64,000 nucleotides of DNA from Paenibacillus illinoisensis NBRC 15959. Lineage in GTDB: Bacteria; Bacillota; Bacilli; Paenibacillales; Paenibacillaceae. Shown piece by piece: positions 28,717 through 36,472 of the stretch. The stretch is from NCBI RefSeq assembly GCF_004000925.1, contig NZ_BIME01000004.1, positions 186,001-250,000 of the forward strand, written 5' to 3'. The position numbers were made by a program, and so were the translations under genes. Position 1 is the first letter of the stretch. Each line of letters opens with the position of its first letter. Below the pieces are notes generated by a model. The model did not search any database. It saw only the letters and a program-made list of their open reading frames with translations, and was not told where the DNA came from.

Positions 28717-28785
28717 TTACGACAAAAAAAGTTGAGACGACACCCCCATGATTAGACAGACTTTGAACAGGAAGCTCCTTATACT
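28717..28785 (+). promoter_or_regulatory. Candidate spoIIG promoter with Spo0A-box-like sites
   Basis: Two reverse-oriented sites resemble the Spo0A box TGTCGAA: TTACGACAAAA (28717-28727, reading TTTTGTCGTAA on the other strand) and GACGACAC (28736-28743, reading GTGTCGTC). Downstream are TAGACA (28753-28758) and TATACT (28780-28785) separated by 21 bp. The Bacillus subtilis spoIIG promoter is known for Spo0A sites and an over-long spacer of about 22 bp, so the arrangement is similar. Neither box is perfect. Confidence 0.5.
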
Positions 28786-28851
28786 TGTGTGTATGCTCAT
28801 AGAATATCGGAACAACGCTATACCGATATTTGGTACGAGGCAGGTGAAGAG

Positions 28852-29832
28852 TTGGTCGTTTATGTTGATCTTATTTTTTTGACAAACCTGTGTATTGACG
28901 GTGCACTCATCGGACTCACAGCCTGGATGCGCAAAACGAAGCTGGTTTGGTGGAGATGGCTGCTGTCTTCCATTGTGGGCGCCCTCTATGTCGTCATGAT
29001 GTTTGTGCCGGAGTTTGATTTTATGTTTACCTTTTTGATCAAGTTTGGTTTGTCACTCGTGATGTTGTTTATCGCTTTTGGTTTTAAGGGCCTCCAGGTG
29101 TTTATGAGGAATCTGGGTACCTTCTATGTCATTAACTTCGTCGCTGCCGGAGGCATTTTAGGTATACACTACATGCTTCAGAGTTCGGGCGAGCTGTTTA
29201 ACGGAATTTGGTATACAGCCTCGGGCGGAATGTCTTTTGATCTGAAGATCGCCTTCTGGTTTACTTTTATCGTATTCTTTGCAGTGCTGTTTTTATTCAA
29301 AGCCGTGCAAAGTTCCAAGCGAAAATCAGACCGTATGACAACCTATCTGGGACAAGTGCAGGTTTATATCGATGATGTAACTATTTCTTGTACAGGCCTT
29401 GTCGATACAGGTAATCAACTCACGGACCCTCTTTCCCGTCTGCCGGTTATGGTGATGGAGGTTTCACTGTGGCAAGACATGCTGCCAGCTTCCTGGAAAG
29501 GCCGGTTGAAGGAAGAAGCACCGGACAACCTCATTATGGAGCTGGACCAGGAGGATTTTCGTTGGCAGGGTCGACTAAGACTGGTACCCTACCGTGGGAT
29601 CAACAAGGGGACGGCGTTTATGCTGGCAATCAAGCCTGATCTGGTGAGAGTGACATTGGATCAAATGAGTTTCGAGACAACCAAAGTACTAATCGGGCTG
29701 GATGGCGGAGTATTGTCGTCAGAAGGAAAGTACCGCGCGGTCATTCACCCTGAGCTTGTGCAAGACGCTGCCTCTGCGCAGTCTACGGCTCTCTCTGCGG
29801 GAGCAACAGAAAAGCCGCTGAATGTGGTATAG
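28852..29832 (+). CDS. spoIIGA: Sporulation sigma-E factor-processing aspartic peptidase SpoIIGA
   Basis: A 326-residue protein with five N-terminal membrane spans and a C-terminal cytoplasmic aspartic-protease domain whose DTG motif ([11 protein letters not shown], catalytic Asp185) is visible. It cleaves the pro-sequence from SigE, encoded directly downstream. The TTG at 28852 is chosen because it yields [16 protein letters not shown], the normal N-terminus, with AGGTGA and GAGG nearby; an in-frame start at 28789 would overlap the promoter. The last 30 residues are Ala/Ser-rich and variable. Confidence 0.92.
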   Translation: MVVYVDLIFLTNLCIDGALIGLTAWMRKTKLVWWRWLLSSIVGALYVVMMFVPEFDFMFTFLIKFGLSLVMLFIAFGFKGLQVFMRNLGTFYVINFVAAGGILGIHYMLQSSGELFNGIWYTASGGMSFDLKIAFWFTFIVFFAVLFLFKAVQSSKRKSDRMTTYLGQVQVYIDDVTISCTGLVDTGNQLTDPLSRLPVMVMEVSLWQDMLPASWKGRLKEEAPDNLIMELDQEDFRWQGRLRLVPYRGINKGTAFMLAIKPDLVRVTLDQMSFETTKVLIGLDGGVLSSEGKYRAVIHPELVQDAASAQSTALSAGATEKPLNVV

Positions 29833-29843
29833 GAGGAACGTAC

Positions 29844-30566
29844 ATGCTTGTGAAATGGAAACTGGTGGCGCAGCTGCAGTATTACCGTCTGTTATTTCTG
29901 CTTGGTTTGAAGAGTGAGGAGATCTATTATATTGGAGGCAGTGAAGCCCTGCCGCCTCCATTGACGCGGGAAGAAGAGGAATTTTTGCTGCAAAAGCTCT
30001 CTTCCGGGGATGCTGCAATTCGCGCCATGCTGATTGAACGAAACCTTCGCCTGGTGGTGTACATCGCTCGCAAGTTCGAAAACACAGGGATTAACATTGA
30101 GGATCTGGTTTCCATTGGAGCCATCGGGCTCATCAAGGCTGTCAATACGTTTGATCCGGAAAAGAAAATCAAGCTGGCGACCTATGCCTCGCGATGCATT
30201 GAAAATGAAATATTGATGTATTTGCGGCGTAACAGCAAAATTCGGACAGAAGTTTCTTTTGATGAACCACTCAACATTGATTGGGATGGAAACGAGCTAT
30301 TATTATCGGATGTTCTGGGTACCGAGAACGATACAATCTATCGAAATATTGAAGAGCAGGTAGATCGGAAGCTTCTGCACAAGGCCTTGGAAAAATTGAC
30401 CGAACGTGAGCGGATGATTATGGAGCTTCGCTTTGGCTTGACGGACGGGGAGGAAAAGACACAAAAAGATGTTGCAGATTTGCTTGGAATCTCCCAATCC
30501 TACATCTCTCGTCTGGAAAAAAGAATCATTAAAAGACTCCGCAAGGAGTTTAATAAGATGGTCTGA
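29844..30566 (+). CDS. sigE: RNA polymerase sporulation sigma factor SigE (pro-SigE)
   Basis: A 240-residue sigma-70 family factor directing early mother-cell gene expression. The first 28 or so residues are the hydrophobic/basic pro-sequence, ending near the conserved [15 protein letters not shown] site where SpoIIGA cuts. Region 2 has [23 protein letters not shown] and [20 protein letters not shown]; region 4 has the helix-turn-helix [21 protein letters not shown]. It is in an operon with spoIIGA (GGAGG in the 11-bp gap). Confidence 0.97.
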   Translation: MLVKWKLVAQLQYYRLLFLLGLKSEEIYYIGGSEALPPPLTREEEEFLLQKLSSGDAAIRAMLIERNLRLVVYIARKFENTGINIEDLVSIGAIGLIKAVNTFDPEKKIKLATYASRCIENEILMYLRRNSKIRTEVSFDEPLNIDWDGNELLLSDVLGTENDTIYRNIEEQVDRKLLHKALEKLTERERMIMELRFGLTDGEEKTQKDVADLLGISQSYISRLEKRIIKRLRKEFNKMV

Positions 30567-30588
30567 TCTTGTGCTTTTAGTATAATGG

Positions 30589-30618
30589 GTATTAATGGCA
30601 AGGATGCCAGGGACGAAT
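30589..30618 (+). promoter_or_regulatory. Candidate SigF-type promoter before sigG
   Basis: GTATT (30589-30593) and GGGACGAAT (30610-30618), 16 bp apart, fit the forespore SigF pattern (GyATA, then GGnnAnAnT) with one mismatch in each element. In Bacillus subtilis sigG is transcribed by SigF, and the location in the sigE-sigG gap agrees. Read-through from sigE is also possible. Confidence 0.4.
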
Positions 30619-30677
30619 AAAAAAGCCTGCCCCGGAGATAATGTACATTAATGTTTCTCCTTGGGAGGTAAATCACG

Positions 30678-31460
30678 ATGACCCGAAACAAAGTCGAGAT
30701 TTGTGGCGTGGACACCGCAAAATTGCCTGTCCTCACCAACACAGAAATGCGGGAATTGTTTCATTCCCTACAGCAGCACCATGATCGCTCAGCAAGAGAG
30801 AAATTAGTGAATGGCAACCTGCGGCTTGTACTCAGTGTCATTCAGCGCTTTAACAATCGGGGGGAGTTTGTCGATGATCTGTTCCAGGTTGGTTGTATCG
30901 GCCTGATGAAAGCCATTGATAATTTTGATTTATCCCAGAATGTCAAATTTTCAACGTACGCAGTACCGATGATTATCGGTGAGATCCGTCGTTATCTGCG
31001 TGACAATAACCCGATCCGGGTATCCCGATCATTACGGGACATCGCATATAAGGCGCTTCAGGTTCGCGACAGTCTGACCAACAAAAATTCTCGTGAACCG
31101 ACCATATTCGAAATTTCCGAAGCATTGAATGTGCCCAAGGAAGATGTTGTTTTTGCACTGGATGCCATTCAAGATCCGGTATCACTATTCGAACCCATCT
31201 ATCATGATGGTGGAGATCCAATCTATGTGATGGATCAGATCAGTGATGATAAAAACAAGGATGTGTCGTGGATTGAGGAAATCGCACTGCGCGAGGCCAT
31301 GCATCGTCTCGGACAGCGGGAGAAAATGATTCTGTCCATGCGGTTTTTTGAAGGCAAAACACAGATGGAAGTTGCTGACGAGATTGGAATTTCCCAAGCT
31401 CAGGTATCCCGTCTGGAAAAATCGGCTATACAGCAGATGCAGAAACATGTGAAGACGTAA
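30678..31460 (+). CDS. sigG: RNA polymerase sporulation sigma factor SigG
   Basis: A 260-residue late forespore sigma factor. It begins with the conserved TRNKVEICGVDTAKLPVL, has region 2 (NGNLRLVLSVIQRF...STYAVPMIIGEIRRYLRD), region 3 and region 4 with MEVADEIGISQAQVSRLEKSAI. It has its own GGGAGG ribosome-binding site. The order spoIIGA-sigE-sigG is conserved in spore formers. A terminator follows. Confidence 0.97.
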   Translation: MTRNKVEICGVDTAKLPVLTNTEMRELFHSLQQHHDRSAREKLVNGNLRLVLSVIQRFNNRGEFVDDLFQVGCIGLMKAIDNFDLSQNVKFSTYAVPMIIGEIRRYLRDNNPIRVSRSLRDIAYKALQVRDSLTNKNSREPTIFEISEALNVPKEDVVFALDAIQDPVSLFEPIYHDGGDPIYVMDQISDDKNKDVSWIEEIALREAMHRLGQREKMILSMRFFEGKTQMEVADEIGISQAQVSRLEKSAIQQMQKHVKT

Positions 31461-31478
31461 CATCACTTCATTTACAAG

Positions 31479-31516
31479 GACGATCTAACGGTTGAAATCC
31501 GTTGGTCGTCTTTTTC
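31479..31516 (+). terminator. Terminator after sigG
   Basis: GACGATCTAACGG (31479-31491) pairs imperfectly with CCGTTGGTCGTC (31499-31510), followed by T5. The rest of the 252-bp gap to the next gene shows no ORF; its AT-rich end near 31650-31690 may hold a promoter that I could not assign. Confidence 0.78.
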
Positions 31517-31712
31517 TATTTTTAAAGACATACGATTAGGTCTGGAGAGAACTGCGATCGAATGAGCGGCTTTAAATAGAACGATCAGTTTCAGATCAAG
31601 CTGTACTAATTTCAGGGATACCCCGAAAAACAGGACATTTTTCGCCTATAAAACATATATTGTATAGAAACGTTGAACGGTATAAGCGGACTAGGCGGGG
31701 GGCGAGCGACAG

Positions 31713-32105
31713 ATGAAAGTAAACGCAAGTGAGTCGGCACAAAGAGGGATGAAGATCTCCGATTTTCAGACAAAGGATGTCATTAACATCACGGATGGCA
31801 AGCGTCTGGGGCAGATTAGTGATCTGGAACTGGATCTCAAGCAGGGACGAATCGAGGCCATCGTGGTACCCGGTTACAGCCGGTTCATGGGGTTGTTCGG
31901 GGGCGGAACGGATCTGGTTATTCCCTGGAGGAACATTGTTAAGATCGGTTCGGATGTTATTTTGGTTAAACTGGATGAAGTCAGGGAAACGAGCTACGAT
32001 GAGCGAGATCGCGAAGCAAAGATGTATGATGAACAACAAAGCAGCCGTATGGAGCGGGTTGAACGCCTGGAACGATTGGACCGAAGCCAGCGTCGAACGA
32101 TATAA
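31713..32105 (+). CDS. YlmC/YmxH-family PRC-barrel sporulation protein
   Basis: A 130-residue protein with a single PRC-barrel domain: MKISDFQTKDVINITDGKRLGQISDLELDL and the terminal VIPWRNIVKIGSDVILV typical of YlmC/YmxH. The C-terminal 35 residues are highly charged (Arg/Glu) and variable. Function is not established; the family is widespread in spore formers and lies between sigG and the ylmD-ylmH genes. The start at 31713 has GGGGGG about 10 nt upstream; the inner ATG at 31749 has a site too close to be used. Confidence 0.82.
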   Translation: MKVNASESAQRGMKISDFQTKDVINITDGKRLGQISDLELDLKQGRIEAIVVPGYSRFMGLFGGGTDLVIPWRNIVKIGSDVILVKLDEVRETSYDERDREAKMYDEQQSSRMERVERLERLDRSQRRTI

Positions 32106-32156
32106 TCAAGACAGAACGTGGCTCATTTGGTACACTGGAAGCTGTGAGGTGATAAG

Positions 32157-33056
32157 ATGGAACCCTTTGTTCTGAATAAACCATTTTTTGAACGGACTGA
32201 AGATCAAGTGGTGAATGGAAGCCCAGATCCGTTGTTATTATATGTGGAGCCGTGGAGAGAACATTTCAGCCGAATGACGGCAGGATTTACCACAAGACAG
32301 GGAGGGGTGGGCAGTGAACCCTATGCCACTCTAAACTGCGCTTATCATGTTGGCGATGATCCTTCAGACGTTTTGGCAAATCGTCGTTTGGTGGCCGAAA
32401 AGCTTGGTTTCTCGGTAAGCGCCTGGACATGTGGGGAACAGGTCCATGGCAAACATGTGGCTGTTATACAAGCTGAGGATCAAGGTAGAGGTCTGATGGA
32501 TCGACAGTCAGCGCTGCAGGACACGGATGGTTTGGTCACCAATGTACCTGGTGTGCTGCTTACTTCCTTTTATGCGGATTGTGTTCCGCTATATTTCTAC
32601 GACCCGGTGCACCAAGCCGTGGGGCTTGCTCATGCGGGGTGGAAAGGGACTGTTGCCGGCATTGCCCAGTCAATGGTTGAAACCATGGAACGGGAATATG
32701 GTAGCCGGGCACAGGATATCCGGACAGCTATAGGCCCTTCCATTGGGGATTGCTGTTATGAAGTGGATGAGGCAGTTATGCAGCAAGTACGGGTTTGGTT
32801 TGAATCTGCTCCGGGTAATGATGAATACAACAACTCTGTGCAGGGCCGAGCATATCATTCGTCTGGAAATGGAAAGACGATGTTAAACTTGAAAGAATGT
32901 AATCGACACATTATGATGAAAGCAGGAATATTGCCGGATCATATCGAATGTACAACGTGGTGTACAAGCTGCCACCCGGAACTGTTTTTCTCGTATCGCA
33001 AGGAAAATGGAACGACCGGAAGAATGGCGAGCTGGATTGGGCTGGAAGAGAGGTGA
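32157..33056 (+). CDS. pgeF: PgeF/YlmD-family multicopper-like polyphenol oxidoreductase
   Basis: A 299-residue protein of the YfiH/YlmD family, called peptidoglycan editing factor in Escherichia coli and also reported to act on purine nucleosides. Metal-binding residues are apparent in CGEQVHGKHV, FYADCVPLYFYD and GLAHAGWKGTV, and the C-terminal CTTWCTSCHPELFFSYRKEN block carries the usual Cys/His. It starts the ylmD-ylmE-sepF-ylmG-ylmH series that sits beside the division genes. The natural substrate in this organism is unknown. Confidence 0.9.
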   Translation: MEPFVLNKPFFERTEDQVVNGSPDPLLLYVEPWREHFSRMTAGFTTRQGGVGSEPYATLNCAYHVGDDPSDVLANRRLVAEKLGFSVSAWTCGEQVHGKHVAVIQAEDQGRGLMDRQSALQDTDGLVTNVPGVLLTSFYADCVPLYFYDPVHQAVGLAHAGWKGTVAGIAQSMVETMEREYGSRAQDIRTAIGPSIGDCCYEVDEAVMQQVRVWFESAPGNDEYNNSVQGRAYHSSGNGKTMLNLKECNRHIMMKAGILPDHIECTTWCTSCHPELFFSYRKENGTTGRMASWIGLEER

Positions 33057-33062
33057 CCCTCT

Positions 33063-33764
33063 GTGTCATTGGAGGAGCGAATTCAACAGGTAAATCAGAA
33101 GATCGAAGCTGCATGCCAGCGCAGTAGCCGCCAGCGTGAGGACGTAAATGTGATTGCGGTCACGAAGTACGTCTCCCTTGAAACGACAGGCGCTGTGCTG
33201 GAAAGTGGCCTTGAGCATATTGGAGAGAACCGCTGGCAGGATGCACAAGCCAAGTGGGAAGCATTTGGTCAGCAAGGAACATGGCATTTTATCGGTCACT
33301 TGCAGACCAACAAAGTGAAAGACGTCATAGGCAAATTCCGCTACATACATTCACTGGATCGTTTGTCTCTGGCTAAGGAGCTGGACAAAAAGGCAGCTGC
33401 TCTGGGGACACAAGTGGAAACATTTTTGCAGGTGAATATTTCGGGTGAAGAGAGCAAATATGGGCTGCAACCCGAACAGGCGAGTTCATTTCTGCGTGAG
33501 ATCAGCAGCTTCAGCAACCTGAAGGTCGTCGGTCTGATGACCATGGCTCCCCACGAAGAGGATCCGGAGCTTACGCGTCCCGTATTTCGTGGACTGCGTG
33601 AGCTGAGAGATCATTTGAATGGACAAGCCCTGACATCGGAACCATTGACTCAGCTATCGATGGGAATGTCCAATGATTTTGAAGTGGCGATTGAAGAAGG
33701 GGCAACATGGGTACGGCTGGGATCAATTCTCGTAGGAAAAGAGGAGGGTTCACGATGGGCGTAA
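33063..33764 (+). CDS. ylmE: YggS/YlmE-family PLP-binding homeostasis protein
   Basis: A 233-residue PLP-binding TIM-barrel protein. The cofactor lysine lies in VIAVTKYVS (about residue 35), with [20 protein letters not shown] and [23 protein letters not shown]. The family controls free PLP and amino-acid balance rather than a single reaction. The start is GTG 33063, 6 nt after pgeF. It overlaps the sepF start by 10 nt. Confidence 0.93.
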   Translation: MSLEERIQQVNQKIEAACQRSSRQREDVNVIAVTKYVSLETTGAVLESGLEHIGENRWQDAQAKWEAFGQQGTWHFIGHLQTNKVKDVIGKFRYIHSLDRLSLAKELDKKAAALGTQVETFLQVNISGEESKYGLQPEQASSFLREISSFSNLKVVGLMTMAPHEEDPELTRPVFRGLRELRDHLNGQALTSEPLTQLSMGMSNDFEVAIEEGATWVRLGSILVGKEEGSRWA

Positions 33765-34222
33765 TGAATAAATTCATGAATTTCCTTGGTCTTCAAGAAG
33801 AGGAAGAGATTGTGGAACGCGAACGTTTGGCTGCACAAGAGGAGGCTGAATCTGAACAACAGGAAGCTGAAACCTCCAGTCTAGATAAACGTAGAAACCA
33901 AAGGGGGAATAATGTTGTGAGCATTCATTCCCAGAAAAATGTTAAAGTTGTCCTTTATGAACCGCGTTCCTATGACGAAGCTCAAGAAATTGCAGACCAT
34001 CTTCGTTCACATCGTACAGTGGTTGTGAACCTGCAGCGGGTGCGCCAAGATCAGGCACTGCGCGTCATTGATTTTTTGAGTGGTACAGTTTACGCACTGG
34101 GCGGGGGCATTTCTAAAATTGGCGGCAACATTTTTCTCTGTACGCCGGATACCGTTGAAATTCAAGGAGCAATTACGGAAATACTGGCTGACAGCGAGCA
34201 AGATTACAACAGAATGAGGTGA
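33755..34222 (+). CDS. sepF: Cell division protein SepF
   Basis: A 155-residue protein that binds membranes and bundles FtsZ. The N-terminal amphipathic helix ([13 protein letters not shown]) is followed by an acidic, Gln/Glu-rich linker of about 40 residues and the globular SepF domain ([20 protein letters not shown]...[14 protein letters not shown]). ATG 33755 is taken because AGGAGGG lies just upstream; the long open frame from 33707 overlaps ylmE. It acts with FtsA at the FtsZ C-terminal peptide. Confidence 0.94.
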   Translation: MGVMNKFMNFLGLQEEEEIVERERLAAQEEAESEQQEAETSSLDKRRNQRGNNVVSIHSQKNVKVVLYEPRSYDEAQEIADHLRSHRTVVVNLQRVRQDQALRVIDFLSGTVYALGGGISKIGGNIFLCTPDTVEIQGAITEILADSEQDYNRMR

Positions 34223-34229
34223 GCCGCTT

Positions 34230-34493
34230 TTGTATCAACTTCAAGTCGTCGTGTTTTATCTGTTTGAGATTTATTTCTACATGATTATTGGATATGTATT
34301 GATGTCGTGGCTTCCGAACGCGCGGGAGAGCGTCATTGGTGAGTGGCTTGCCAAATTGGTGGAACCTTATCTGAGTCCTTTCAGACGTTTCATTCCGCCT
34401 TTGTTCGGCATGCTGGACATCTCACCAATCGTTGCGTTAATTACTCTTCAACTGGCGAGATCAGGTTTGCTCTCGATCATCAGCTACTTCTGA
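34230..34493 (+). CDS. ylmG: YggT-family membrane protein YlmG
   Basis: An 87-residue protein with two membrane spans joined by the conserved YVLMSWLPNAR...PYLSPFRRFIPP segment of the YggT family. The start is TTG 34230, with GAGGTGAG upstream overlapping the sepF end. A link to division or chromosome distribution is suggested by gene order; the molecular role is not known. Confidence 0.88.
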   Translation: MYQLQVVVFYLFEIYFYMIIGYVLMSWLPNARESVIGEWLAKLVEPYLSPFRRFIPPLFGMLDISPIVALITLQLARSGLLSIISYF

Positions 34494-34512
34494 TAGGGTA
34501 GGGTGAACATAG

Positions 34513-35295
34513 ATGAGTGGTGAAATTTACGAACATTTTAGCCATGATGAGCGTGACTTCGTGGATAAAGCCTCGGATTGGGTGGAACGCGCTGGCAAGC
34601 TTCATGATATGAAGCTAACGGACTTTCTTGACCCAAGACAGGCCTTTATATTGCAAACGCTTGTCAATCGTCGCAATGACGTCCAGATTCGTCTGGACGG
34701 AGGCTACGAGGCAGCTGAACGCAAACGTGCGCTGATTGCACCAGATTATCGGTATCTCGATGATGAAGAAATGGGTATGCAGGTGCTTAGCATCACGTCA
34801 GATGATCAGAAAATTACAGAGCTGGAGCACGGGGACTACATGGGAGCCTTGCTCGGGCTTGGACTGAAACGCGGCAAGATCGGAGATATCCAAGTGCTGG
34901 ATGACGGATGCCACACCGTGGTGGCAGCGGAGACCGGCGCTTTTTTATCGCTTCAATTGAACCAGGTTCATCGGGTTCATGTGTTTACAGAGCTTCTTCC
35001 TCTGCATCAGATGAAGTGGTCGGAGAGCAAACTGGAGACGATGGATATCACTGTTGCATCCTTGCGTCTGGACGGAATTTGTGCGGATGTGTACCGACTG
35101 AGTCGCAGTAAAGTGCTAGTTCCCATCAAAGCGGGCCGATGCCGGGTAAATTGGAAAGTCGAGGAAGATCCGTCCAAAGCTCTGAAAGCCGGGGACGTGG
35201 TCTCTATTCAAGGTTTTGGCCGTTTCAAGGTGCTGGAACAGGATGGGATGACCAAAAAGGGACGTTGTCGTGTAAAAATCGGCAAATTTGCTTAG
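34513..35295 (+). CDS. ylmH: S4-domain RNA-binding protein YlmH
   Basis: A 260-residue protein with an N-terminal alpha/beta region (DPRQAFILQTLVNRRNDVQIRLDGGYEAAERKRA) and a C-terminal S4 RNA-binding domain (ETMDITVASLRLDG...AGDVVSIQGFGRFKV). The family is linked to ribosome rescue or stalled 50S handling and to division-gene clusters. It starts 19 nt after ylmG with AGGGTAGGGTG upstream. Confidence 0.88.
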   Translation: MSGEIYEHFSHDERDFVDKASDWVERAGKLHDMKLTDFLDPRQAFILQTLVNRRNDVQIRLDGGYEAAERKRALIAPDYRYLDDEEMGMQVLSITSDDQKITELEHGDYMGALLGLGLKRGKIGDIQVLDDGCHTVVAAETGAFLSLQLNQVHRVHVFTELLPLHQMKWSESKLETMDITVASLRLDGICADVYRLSRSKVLVPIKAGRCRVNWKVEEDPSKALKAGDVVSIQGFGRFKVLEQDGMTKKGRCRVKIGKFA

Positions 35296-35501
35296 CGGCA
35301 TTGCAGGAAAACCCGTTTTCTTGTCGAAATGTTTAAGATAAAGGTGTAAAAAACATTCGCTGTTTCCGATATACATTGAAGTGCAAAGTCGATATAACTG
35401 TATTGGAATCAGAACGTCGATTCTGCAAGTGCAAGTCGTTCAAGCTGCTATATGACATCTTGCATACGACCCTTTGGGTAATACCCATGTGCTGCAAACC
35501 T

Positions 35502-35518
35502 TCTCGGAACGGGAAGGA
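35502..35518 (+). other. Small hairpin in the divIVA leader
   Basis: CCTTCTC and GGGAAGG form a 7-bp stem (one G-T pair) with a 5-nt loop, about 20 nt ahead of the divIVA start. In the rest of 35296-35540 I see no gene and no convincing promoter. Confidence 0.3.
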
Positions 35519-35540
35519 ACTTTAACAGGAGGTGGACAGC

Positions 35541-36050
35541 ATGCCATTAACGCCGCTGGACATACATAACAAGGAATTTTCCCGACGCTTGCGCGGGTAT
35601 GACGAGGATGAAGTCAATGAATTCCTGGATCAAGTCATCAAAGATTACGAAGGCGTCATTCGCGAGAACAAAGAGCTGAGCAATCAGTTGCTGTCCGTTC
35701 AGGAGAAACTGGATCATTTTGCCACAATTGAAGAGACGCTCAGCAAAACGATTATCATAGCGCAGGAAGCAGCCGACGATGTGAAGAACAATGCGAAGAA
35801 GGAAGCACAGCTCATTGTGAAGGAAGCAGAGAAAAATGCTGACCGGATCGTGAACGAGTCCTTGGCGAAATCCCGCAAGATTGCTTTGGAAGTGGAAGAA
35901 CTGAAAAAGCAGGCTTCGATCTACCGGGCCCGTTTCCGTACGCTTGTTGAAGCACAGCTCGAACTGCTGTCCCAGGATGGATGGGAAGCACTGGAGAGTC
36001 GCGAACAGGAAGTCCGTGATCGTGAACGGGAAATGAAGGAAATTTATTAG
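35541..36050 (+). CDS. divIVA: Cell division initiation/polarity protein DivIVA
   Basis: A 169-residue coiled-coil protein that marks curved membranes at poles and septa. The N-terminal lipid-binding domain (LTPLDIHNKEFSRRLRGYDEDEVNEFLDQV) is followed by two long coiled-coil stretches rich in Glu/Lys/Ala. The ATG at 35541 follows AGGAGGTGGACAGC; the GTG at 35532 overlaps that site. The standard position before ileS is kept. Confidence 0.94.
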   Translation: MPLTPLDIHNKEFSRRLRGYDEDEVNEFLDQVIKDYEGVIRENKELSNQLLSVQEKLDHFATIEETLSKTIIIAQEAADDVKNNAKKEAQLIVKEAEKNADRIVNESLAKSRKIALEVEELKKQASIYRARFRTLVEAQLELLSQDGWEALESREQEVRDREREMKEIY

Positions 36051-36063
36051 TCTGCCTGCCCGG

Positions 36064-36098
36064 TTGACTTTTGACTCTAAAGAGGCTATAACTATATT
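36064..36098 (+). promoter_or_regulatory. Promoter(s) for the ileS leader
   Basis: Two near-overlapping SigA-like pairs: TTGACT (36064-36069) with TATAAC (36087-36092, 17-bp spacer), and TTGACT (36071-36076) with TATATT (36093-36098, 16-bp spacer). Either would start just before the T-box leader. Confidence 0.65.
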
Positions 36099-36117
36099 CA
36101 TAATGAATAATGATTCC

Positions 36118-36416
36118 ATGACGGGTTCAAGTACGTTATGATCTCATCCCTCAGAGAGTTGGCGTTTGGTGCAAGCCAATGGATGGGTTATAGCCGAATA
36201 TCTCCCCGGAGAAGTGACGCTGAAGCGGTGATGAATGGCCGTGCGTAAGCGAAACCGTAAGCCGAACGTTATATCGGCACCCTGCTGTAGTGAAGCGGGG
36301 CACAAGTGCTGTTAATGACAAAGCATACCCATGTGATTGGATATGGTTTGTGATGAACAGAATTAGGGTGGTAACGCGAGCACAACCTCGTCCCTTTCCA
36401 GGGATGGGGTTTTTTT
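36118..36416 (+). promoter_or_regulatory. T-box riboswitch controlling ileS (isoleucine)
   Basis: The leader has stem I with the AGAGAG loop, GGTGCAAGCC and, in the specifier region near 36138-36145, ATGATCTCA with ATC as an isoleucine codon. The T-box core AGGGTGGTAACGCGAG lies at 36365-36380, followed by the terminator AACCTCGTCCCT / AGGGATGGGGTT (36384-36411) with a T run. Uncharged tRNA-Ile should bind and favour the antiterminator. The T-box core ACGCG matches the consensus apart from TAA in place of TACC. Confidence 0.92.
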
Positions 36417-36472
36417 GTGTCCAAAAATGTGAATTGTGGACGGTCCACAATCCAATTATTGAAAGGAAGATC

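Noticed and set aside
36290-36472. Upstream extension of ileS
   Set aside because: It would translate the T-box antiterminator region; the AAGGAAG-ATG pair after the terminator is the real start.
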